A stretch of 56,479 nucleotides of DNA. Source: Alphaproteobacteria bacterium. GTDB taxonomy: Bacteria > Pseudomonadota > Alphaproteobacteria > Sphingomonadales > Emcibacteraceae. Within the stretch, counting starts at the first letter, position 1. Each line of letters opens with the position of its first letter. Below, in pieces: positions 50,270 to 56,479 of this stretch. The DNA is taken from positions 1,867 through 58,345 of the forward strand of contig NVTE01000006.1 in the NCBI GenBank assembly GCA_002401455.1. Reading direction: 5' to 3'. The position numbers and the translations under genes are program-made. The notes beneath the pieces were generated by a model that saw only the letters and a list, made by a program, of their open reading frames with translations, did no database searches and had not been told where the DNA came from.

Positions 50270-51649
50270 TCATTGTAACGCATCTTGGGCGACAAGATCG
50301 ACTAATTTGGTGATTTGGTCTAGCTCCATCAGCTTTAGACCCTTGCCCTTGAGTTTGATATTTGCGGGCATATAGGCCTGGGCAAAGCCAAGTTTAGACG
50401 ATTCCTTGATCCGGGCCTCGGCCTGGGAAACCGGTCTGATTTCCCCGGACAGGCTGATCTCACCAAACAATATGGTTTCTTCGGGTATTGGACGATCAGA
50501 AAGTGACGATATTAAGGCGGCAGCGACCGCCATATCAGCAGCGGGTTCCGTTATGCGCAGGCCGCCGGCAACATTCAGATAAATATCATAGGCCCCAAGT
50601 CCCAATCCGCAGCGGGCATCAAGGACGGCGATGATCATAGCCAGGCGACCATTGTCCCAGCCAACCACGGCGCGGCGCGGCTGTCCGAGGGTGGACGGGG
50701 CGACCAGGGCCTGTATTTCGACCAGCATCGGCCGCGAACCTTCCATGCCGGCAAAAATCGCCGAGCCGCTGATATCGCCGGATCGGTTGCCGATAAAGAG
50801 CGCGGAGGGGTTGGGAACTTCCTGCAGGCCAAGGTCGCTCATTTCAAAGACGCCAATTTCATCGGTAGCACCAAAACGGTTTTTCACCGCGCGCAGGATG
50901 CGGAACTGGTGGCCACGGTCGCCTTCAAAATACAACACCGTATCGACCATATGCTCCAGAACCCGGGGGCCGGCAATCTGACCGTCCTTGGTGACATGAC
51001 CAACCAGGAAGATACAGACATTCTTGCGCTTGGCATAGCGGATCAACTCCTGGGCGCAGGTGCGGACCTGGGTCACGGTCCCTGGTGCGCTGCCGACCGT
51101 ATCGGCATACATGGTCTGGATACTGTCGATCACCACCACCTGAAGGCCGGGTTCTTTATCGAGGGTGGTCAGGATGTCGCGCAGGTTGGTTTCGGAGCCG
51201 AGCCGGACCGGACACTGGCTAAGCCCCAGACGTTTGGCCCGCATGCGGACCTGAGAAACGGATTCTTCGCCCGATATGTATATGGTTTTGGTGCCGCCCG
51301 CCGCCAGTTTGCCGACGGCTTGCAGTAGAATAGTTGACTTGCCGATGCCAGGATCGCCGCCGATCAGGATCGCGGAGCCAGGAACCAGCCCGCCACCACA
51401 GGCCCGGTCAAATTCACTGATGCCGGAGATCATTCGGGGTGGGGGGGCATCTTCGCCTTCAAGATCGCTGAGGGTAATTATCCGGCCTTTGGACTGGCTG
51501 GGCTGTCCCTTGCCGAGCCCTGACGGATGGGTCAGGTTCTCTTCCTCGACGATCGAGTTCCAATCATTGCAGGCTTCGCACTGGCCAGCCCATTTGCCGG
51601 TGGTGGCGCCGCAGGACTGACAGACGAATGATTTTCTTGATTTTGCCAT
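50270..51649 (-). CDS. radA: DNA repair protein RadA/Sms
   Basis: This 459-aa RecA-related ATPase helps branch migration in recombination repair. It has an N-terminal zinc finger CQSCGATTGKWAGQCEACND (about 10-29), the Walker A GGDPGIGKSTILLQ (about 96-109), the RadA motif KNRFGATDEIGVFEM (about 258-272), and a Lon-like C-terminal domain with VGWDNGRLAMIIAVLDARCG. The length is standard. It is 15 bp before cvpA and 2 bp after mlaF. Confidence 0.97.
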   Translation of the reverse strand: MAKSRKSFVCQSCGATTGKWAGQCEACNDWNSIVEEENLTHPSGLGKGQPSQSKGRIITLSDLEGEDAPPPRMISGISEFDRACGGGLVPGSAILIGGDPGIGKSTILLQAVGKLAAGGTKTIYISGEESVSQVRMRAKRLGLSQCPVRLGSETNLRDILTTLDKEPGLQVVVIDSIQTMYADTVGSAPGTVTQVRTCAQELIRYAKRKNVCIFLVGHVTKDGQIAGPRVLEHMVDTVLYFEGDRGHQFRILRAVKNRFGATDEIGVFEMSDLGLQEVPNPSALFIGNRSGDISGSAIFAGMEGSRPMLVEIQALVAPSTLGQPRRAVVGWDNGRLAMIIAVLDARCGLGLGAYDIYLNVAGGLRITEPAADMAVAAALISSLSDRPIPEETILFGEISLSGEIRPVSQAEARIKESSKLGFAQAYMPANIKLKGKGLKLMELDQITKLVDLVAQDALQ

Positions 51650-51651
51650 GT

Positions 51652-52428
51652 TTATGCCTTGAGCAGATCCATCTGGATCGGGCCTTCGGCTTTGCCGTGG
51701 ATGAATTGATCCACATAAGCGTTGCCACTGTGATCAATGTCGCTGCGCGGGCCGGTCCAGATGATGTTGCCATGATAGATCATGGCGACTTTATCGGCGA
51801 TCTTGCGGACGCTGGACATGTCATGGGTAATGGTTAGGGCGGTGACGCCCATGTCTTTCACCCGCTCGACAATCAATTCATTGATCACATCGGCCATGAT
51901 CGGGTCAAGGCCGGTGGTCGGCTCGTCAAAAAAGATGATTTCCGGCTTATTAGCAATGGCGCGAGCCAGGCCGACCCGCTTCTGCATGCCGCCGGACAGC
52001 TCGGACGGGCTTAAGTGGGCCACATCGGGGCTGAGGCCAACCATGCGCAGGTTCTCCACCGCAACCTCTACCGCATCCCTGCGGGTGATCTTACTTTCCG
52101 CCAGCAGGCCAAAGGTGATATTTTCCCAGACCGGCAGGCTGTCGAACAGAGCGGCCCCCTGAAACAGCATGCCGAATTTCCGTTGCAGGCGCTTGCGGCC
52201 TTTACCGCGCAGGCCCACAGTTTCCTCGCCGTCAACCTTGATGCTGCCCCGGTCCGGATGCAACAAGCCTAGGATGCATTTCAGGGTTACCGATTTGCCG
52301 GAGCCTGACCCGCCAATGATAACCATGGACTCGCCCGGTTTAACGTCAAGATCAACGCTATCGAGCACGACCTTGGGGCCAAATTCTTTATGAAGGCCTT
52401 TGAGGCTTATTTTTGGCGTAACAGTCAT
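51652..52428 (-). CDS. mlaF: MlaF-type ATPase of a phospholipid-transport ABC system
   Basis: This 258-aa ATPase has Walker A GGSGSGKSVTLKCILG (about 35-50), the signature LSGGMQKRVGLARAI (about 142-156), and Walker B EIIFFDEPTTGLDP (about 160-173). It powers movement of phospholipids between outer and inner membrane with MlaE. It overlaps mlaE by 4 bp. The substrate-binding MlaD, an MCE protein, is usual in this operon but is not next to it here. Confidence 0.93.
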   Translation of the reverse strand: MTVTPKISLKGLHKEFGPKVVLDSVDLDVKPGESMVIIGGSGSGKSVTLKCILGLLHPDRGSIKVDGEETVGLRGKGRKRLQRKFGMLFQGAALFDSLPVWENITFGLLAESKITRRDAVEVAVENLRMVGLSPDVAHLSPSELSGGMQKRVGLARAIANKPEIIFFDEPTTGLDPIMADVINELIVERVKDMGVTALTITHDMSSVRKIADKVAMIYHGNIIWTGPRSDIDHSGNAYVDQFIHGKAEGPIQMDLLKA

Positions 52429-53201
52429 GATGCGAAAAATATCTCCGTAACCAGATAGTTTGTGAGAAGAATGAGCATACAGGCGGAGACCACCGCATTG
52501 GTGGTGGCAATGCCAACCCCCTGGGCACCGCCCTTGCTGTGATACCCATGATAACAGCCCATCAGAGAGATGAAGAAGCCGAACACCGCCGCCTTGGTCA
52601 GACTGGCATAGATATCAGTTGCTTCGAGGAAACTCATGGTTAAGGCCATGTAATTGCCGGGATTAAAGCCGAGCTTGCCGGTGGCAATCAGGAAGCCACC
52701 CATGACGCCGATGCTATCGGCAACCACCACCAGCATGAGAGGCATCATCAGGGTGGTGGCTATTATCCGGGGCGCGATCAGATATTTAAACGGGTCTGTG
52801 GACAGGGTGACCATGGCATCGATCTGTTCGGTGACCCGCATGGTGCCCAGTTCGGCGGCCATGGAGGCACTGACCCGTCCGGCAACGATCAGGCCGCAGA
52901 GCACAGGGCCGAGCTCCCGGACGATACCGATCACCACAATGCTGGGCAAGGCACTTTCGGCATTAAACCGTGAGCCGCCTTCAAAGATGTTGAGCGCAAG
53001 GGCGGCACCAGTAAACAGGGCAGTTAGGCCCACCACAGGCAGGGAATAATAGCCAATCGCCATCATCTGCCGGAGCAAAGACCGGAAATAAAAGGGCGGT
53101 GTAAACATATGGGATATGGCGGTTGAAGCGAATATTCCCAGGCGTCCCGTAGCCTGTAAAAAGCTGAATACAACCCGTCCGATGACGGCAAGAAAATTCA
53201 T
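52425..53201 (-). CDS. mlaE: MlaE-type permease of a phospholipid-transport ABC system
   Basis: This 258-aa membrane protein has about five hydrophobic segments and the family blocks VGLTALFTGAALALN (about 57-71), ELGPVLCGLIVAGRVSASMAAELGTM, and EQIDAMVTLSTDPFKYL (about 125-141). It is the permease of the lipid-asymmetry (Mla) type. Its gene overlaps mlaF by 4 bp and follows alr by 15 bp. The MlaE/MlaF pair within the dnaB-alr-radA group is common in alphaproteobacteria. Confidence 0.95.
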   Translation of the reverse strand: MNFLAVIGRVVFSFLQATGRLGIFASTAISHMFTPPFYFRSLLRQMMAIGYYSLPVVGLTALFTGAALALNIFEGGSRFNAESALPSIVVIGIVRELGPVLCGLIVAGRVSASMAAELGTMRVTEQIDAMVTLSTDPFKYLIAPRIIATTLMMPLMLVVVADSIGVMGGFLIATGKLGFNPGNYMALTMSFLEATDIYASLTKAAVFGFFISLMGCYHGYHSKGGAQGVGIATTNAVVSACMLILLTNYLVTEIFFAS

Positions 53202-53216
53202 GTAAATACCTAACTC

Positions 53217-54314
53217 TTATTTGTAAATTCTTTGGTATCTTTCCCTGACCCCAGTCAGGATTTCATATTGGCTTAGGGTAGAGACTTCCGACGCCATTTC
53301 AAGTGTTATATGTTCCCCGAGAAGTTCAACATCACTGCCTGTTCCAATTTCTATGTCTGTCACATCAACCGCGATCATATCCATGGACACACGACCAACG
53401 ATGGGCAGCAGGGTACCCTTGGCAAAAGCCTGGCCACAGTTATTGAACACCTGCAGGTAACCATCTGCATAGCCAATGTTTATGGTGGCAATATGGCAGG
53501 GCCTGTCAGCGGTCCATGTGCTGCCATAGCCCACTGATTGCCCGGTCTCCAGCTGGCGAATTTGCAATATCTTGCCGGTAATCCGGAAGGCCGGCCTGAT
53601 CCTCTCTGGTATGGTGTGCTTGCCCGGATTACCGCCAAACATCAGCAGGCCAGGCCTCACCAGATCAAAATGATAGTCCGGCCCCAGCAGAATGCCGCCG
53701 CTATTAGCCAAGCTGGCTGGGATGTCGGGAAAATGCCGGGTGATAGCAGTAAAATCTGCCAGCTGCCGGGCATTCAACGGATTTAACCGATCATCGGAAC
53801 AGGCCAGATGGCTCATGACAAGGGCGATGTCAAGTTGTGAGCGTAAGGCGATATCCTTGATGAAAAGATCGGTTTCAGCCGGTGTGAGACCCAGGCGGTT
53901 GATGCCGGTATCAAAATGAACGGCACAGGGCGGGCGTGCTTCCGGGGTCATCTCCGCCCACAGTCTGATCTGGTCCAGGTCATTGAGGACCGGCCGGATA
54001 TTGTGACGGGTGAAATACTCCCCATGGCCGGGAAAGAAACCGTTCAGGACATAAATGGTTGATTCTGGCACAAAGCTGCGCAGGGTTATGGCCTCGGTTA
54101 AATTGGCGACGAAGAAAATCCGGCAGCCAGCTTTGTGGTACAAGACCGGGGCCACCTGTTCAATGCCCATGCCATAGGCGTCGGCCTTGACCATGGCCGC
54201 ACAATCAGTTCCGCCAGCCAGTGCGCGACATCTTTTATAGTTATCAACGATGGCCTTGAGGTTGACCGTCAGGGTTGCCTGGGCATCGGTTGGAAAGTCC
54301 AGGGCCTTGATCAA
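53217..54314 (-). CDS. alr: Alanine racemase
   Basis: This 365-aa PLP enzyme supplies D-alanine for peptidoglycan. The PLP lysine is K43 in MVKADAYGMGIEQVAPVL. Other marks are HFDTGINRLGL (about 129-139), RPGLLMFGG (about 219-227), and SVGYGSTWTADRPCHIATI with the catalytic Tyr. The length is normal. It overlaps dnaB by 4 bp (ATGA) and is the third gene of the rplI-dnaB-alr group. Confidence 0.96.
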   Translation of the reverse strand: MIKALDFPTDAQATLTVNLKAIVDNYKRCRALAGGTDCAAMVKADAYGMGIEQVAPVLYHKAGCRIFFVANLTEAITLRSFVPESTIYVLNGFFPGHGEYFTRHNIRPVLNDLDQIRLWAEMTPEARPPCAVHFDTGINRLGLTPAETDLFIKDIALRSQLDIALVMSHLACSDDRLNPLNARQLADFTAITRHFPDIPASLANSGGILLGPDYHFDLVRPGLLMFGGNPGKHTIPERIRPAFRITGKILQIRQLETGQSVGYGSTWTADRPCHIATINIGYADGYLQVFNNCGQAFAKGTLLPIVGRVSMDMIAVDVTDIEIGTGSDVELLGEHITLEMASEVSTLSQYEILTGVRERYQRIYK

Positions 54315-55840
54315 CTATTTTGCTCCGGCAAACGGCTATCAGATTCAGGAAGATCAGAGAATTTGGTGATACTGGCTTCGAACATGAGGTCGATTTTACC
54401 GGTTGGGCCATGACGCTGTTTGGCGATGATGAATTCGGCCCGACCATAAAGTTCTTCGCCCTTAACCAGCCAGTCGATATGTTCCGGAGTGCCTTCATCG
54501 GGCTGGATCAGATTATGATAATATTCCGGCCGGTAAACGAAGGTCACCATATCCGCATCCTGCTCAATGGATCCGGATTCCCGAAGGTCAGATAGTAGCG
54601 GACGTTTGTTGTCCCGGGCTTCAACATTACGGCTGAGCTGGGACAGGGCAATGACGGGTATGGAAAGTTCCTTTGCCAGGCCCTTGAGTCCCCGGGTAAT
54701 CTCGGAAACTTCCTGAACCCGGTTTTCCGGTCCTCGACCGCCGCGGCCCGATCCAGACAGCAGTTGCAGATAGTCGACAATGACAAGGCCCAGACCATGC
54801 TGACGTTTCAGCCGGCGGGCACGGGTTCTCAAAGCCCCGATGCTTAAAGACGCGGTATCATCAATGAAGAGCGGTAGTTCTTCAAGGTCCTGGGCGGTCC
54901 GGGCCAGTTTGTTGAATTGCTCCTGGGTGAGCTTACCCTGACGCAGGTCTTGTGATGACAGGTTGGCCTGTTCGGCCAGAATACGGGCGGCCAGCTGGTC
55001 GGCGGCCATTTCCAGGGAAAAGAAGGCGACGACGGCCCCCTTGGTATCCTCATGGGAAATGCCCAGTTCCATATCATCCCGGTAGGCTTTGGCGGTATTA
55101 AAGGCTATATTGGTCGCCAGGGCGGTTTTGCCCATGGCCGGACGTCCGGCGATGATCATCAAATCCGAATTATGCAGGCCGCCGATTTTGCGGTTGATAC
55201 TGTCAAAACCGGTGGTCTTTCCGGCCAGTTTTCCGCCGCGCTTGAAGGCCCGTTCAATGTTTTTGACCGCTGCGCTGGAGGAGGCGGCAAAGTCTTTAAA
55301 TCCGCCCTCGGATGTGCCCTGTTCGGCCAGAGAGTAGAGATGTTTTTCCGCGTCTTCGATCTGGTCCTGGGCGGTCTTGTCCACGTCATGCTCATAGGCA
55401 CCGTTGACGATATCTGTGCCGACCGTGATCAATTCCCGTTTAAGGGCCATCTGCTGGATGATCTGGCCATATTCGGCGGTATTAATGATGGTCACGGCCG
55501 CTGTCGCGAGCCGGGCGAGATATTCTGCGCCGCCAATTTCGGCCAGACTCTCTTCATTTTCGAAGTAGGGCTTCAGGGTGACCGGTGAGGCAATCAAGCC
55601 CTTTTCGATCAGTTTCAGGCAGGCCTGATAAATATTCTGATGGGCGGGGTTGATAAAATGATCTGGGGTGAGGAAATCCTGAACCCTCTCCAGCGCATCA
55701 TTATTGACCAGAATCGCGCCGAGCAAAGCCTGTTCCGCCTCCAGATTATGGGGAATCTGACGAAAGGAACTGTCATCATAGGCGACAACATTATCGTCCG
55801 GAATGCTATCGTCAAATGGAATGTCTGGAAAGTCTGTCAT
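54311..55840 (-). CDS. dnaB: Replicative DNA helicase DnaB
   Basis: This 509-aa hexameric helicase has the N-terminal primase-interaction domain (about 25-140) with PHNLEAEQALLGAIL and ADHFINPAHQNIYQA-like text (DHFINPAHQNIYQACLKL), and the RecA-type motor with Walker A IIAGRPAMGKTALATNIAF (about 229-247). Later it has VIVDYLQLLSG and SDLRESGSIEQDADMVTFVYR. There is no intein. It is separated from rplI by a terminator, so it probably has its own promoter. It overlaps alr by 4 bp. Confidence 0.98.
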   Translation of the reverse strand: MTDFPDIPFDDSIPDDNVVAYDDSSFRQIPHNLEAEQALLGAILVNNDALERVQDFLTPDHFINPAHQNIYQACLKLIEKGLIASPVTLKPYFENEESLAEIGGAEYLARLATAAVTIINTAEYGQIIQQMALKRELITVGTDIVNGAYEHDVDKTAQDQIEDAEKHLYSLAEQGTSEGGFKDFAASSSAAVKNIERAFKRGGKLAGKTTGFDSINRKIGGLHNSDLMIIAGRPAMGKTALATNIAFNTAKAYRDDMELGISHEDTKGAVVAFFSLEMAADQLAARILAEQANLSSQDLRQGKLTQEQFNKLARTAQDLEELPLFIDDTASLSIGALRTRARRLKRQHGLGLVIVDYLQLLSGSGRGGRGPENRVQEVSEITRGLKGLAKELSIPVIALSQLSRNVEARDNKRPLLSDLRESGSIEQDADMVTFVYRPEYYHNLIQPDEGTPEHIDWLVKGEELYGRAEFIIAKQRHGPTGKIDLMFEASITKFSDLPESDSRLPEQNS

Positions 55841-55901
55841 GTAATTTTATATATCCCTTATGCGAATCGACTATAGCAAATGAATAGGTGGAATGTTAGG
55901 C

Positions 55902-55934
55902 AAAAAAAGGGCTGCCGGTTAAGGCAGCCCTTTT
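55902..55934 (-). terminator. Rho-independent terminator of rplI
   Basis: On the minus strand a 12-bp stem (arms at 55905-55916 and 55923-55934, core GGGCTGCC/GGCAGCCC) with a 6-nt loop runs into seven T (55902-55908 on the plus strand is A). It lies 27 bp after the rplI stop and 62 bp before the dnaB start. It closes the ribosomal-protein operon. Confidence 0.92.
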
Positions 55935-55960
55935 CATAATTTTTAGAAATTAAGCGGTAA

Positions 55961-56479
55961 TTATTCGCTTTTTTCTTCCTCAGCTTCAGCGTCTTCAGCA
56001 ACAGCTTCTTCAGCCGTTTCTTCTTCGCTTTCGGCATCGTCACCTGCGTCAAAATCTTCTTCGTTTTCGAAGTAATCTTCAACAGAAACGTCCAGCTCTT
56101 CTTCAGCCGTTTTGGCATCAAGTCCCTTGGCCTGCATTTCAGCTTCTTCAGGGGAGCGGGCGATATTAATTTCAATACCAGTGGATACTTCAGCATGAAG
56201 TTTGATCTGAATGGTGTATATTCCAAGATATTTAATGGAATGATCCATAGTGACCTGATTCCGGGCCACTTTCAGATCCTGTTCACCAAGAGCATCAGCA
56301 ATATCACGGGCGGTGACGGAACCATAAAGGTTGCCGGCTTCGCCAGCCTGACGGATGATCACTGCGGATACACCGTCAAGTTTAACTGCTACGGCTTCCG
56401 CTTCAGTCTTAGCTTCAAGGTTTCTGGTTTCGATTTCAACGCGCTGAGTTTCGAAATAAGCCCGGTTTGCTTTGTTAGA
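55961..56479 (-). CDS. rplI: 50S ribosomal protein L9 (N-terminal part outside window)
   Basis: The frame is open to the window edge, giving the last 172 residues. The first visible text SNKANRAYFETQRVEIETRN belongs to the L9 linker helix. GVSAVIIRQAGEAGNLYGSV then GSVTARDIADAL opens the C-terminal domain. About 40 N-terminal residues are missing. A 50-residue acidic tail (rich in Glu, Asp and Ala; VEDYFENEEDFDAGDDAESE) extends beyond the usual end, as is common in alphaproteobacteria. A GTG at 56360-56362 is an internal Val codon, not the start. Confidence 0.96.
   Translation of the reverse strand, partial: SNKANRAYFETQRVEIETRNLEAKTEAEAVAVKLDGVSAVIIRQAGEAGNLYGSVTARDIADALGEQDLKVARNQVTMDHSIKYLGIYTIQIKLHAEVSTGIEINIARSPEEAEMQAKGLDAKTAEEELDVSVEDYFENEEDFDAGDDAESEEETAEEAVAEDAEAEEEKSE

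Overview
The window is a gene-dense, mid-GC (about 50-55 % by eye) bacterial chromosome segment. No rRNA, tRNA, CRISPR array, prophage or transposase gene was recognised. Gene content and gene order point to an alphaproteobacterium. The signs are a three-subunit cytochrome bc1 operon (Rieske / b / c1), the prs-rplY(ctc)-pth-ychF cluster, lgt-midA-pgeF, the rplI-dnaB-alr-(mlaEF)-radA-cvpA-purF cluster, and a class II DAHP synthase. A marine lineage such as the Emcibacterales, Kordiimonadales or Sneathiellales would fit, but that placement is inference.

Layout. 1-2.25 kb: end of the bc1 operon, closed by a strong terminator. 2.27-3.0 kb: a methyltransferase. 3.0-9.7 kb: a long minus-strand housekeeping run, lgt > midA > pgeF > prs > rplY > pth > ychF > maoC-like, with several ATGA overlaps. 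9.9-11.5 kb: ubiK, a ybjN-like gene and proC. 11.6-12.75 kb: a small AT-rich accessory patch in which three copies of a REP-like repeat surround a cupin gene and a lipoprotein gene. 12.9-18.4 kb: marR divergent from ilvE, then argG, a malonyl-CoA synthase and a secreted peptidase-like hydrolase. 18.5-21 kb: an SRPBCC gene, a MarR-GNAT fusion and a YafY-type WYL regulator, with a shared operator-like repeat and the remnant of a VOC/glyoxalase gene. 21-23.5 kb: an XdhC protein and a two-domain molybdenum-cofactor protein. 23.6-25.9 kb: a penicillin-acylase-like Ntn hydrolase.

26-35.6 kb is an amino-acid catabolism block. A first Lrp regulator is divergent from a leucine-type dehydrogenase. A probable arylformamidase is divergent from kynureninase. 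A second Lrp regulator is divergent from a complete branched-chain 2-oxo acid dehydrogenase operon (E1alpha, E1beta, E2, E3). The dehydrogenase would deaminate leucine, valine and isoleucine to the 2-oxo acids that the Bkd complex oxidises, and each Lrp gene sits where it could control its divergent partner. 35.8-37.9 kb: a DEAD-box helicase whose long basic tail carries a 12-residue repeat encoded by 36-bp tandem units. 38-47 kb: a DUF945 protein, glutathione reductase, DAHP synthase, NAD synthetase, gltX and cysS, followed by a large intergenic palindrome.

47.25-56.48 kb is a minus-strand housekeeping run, rplI (partial) > dnaB > alr > mlaE > mlaF > radA > cvpA > purF > SDR. I do not see an obvious large new defence or biosynthetic system. 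The most interesting points are the repeat-bounded passenger lipoprotein, the duplicated YafY-type promoter/operator around the MarR-GNAT gene, and the repeat-expanded helicase tail.
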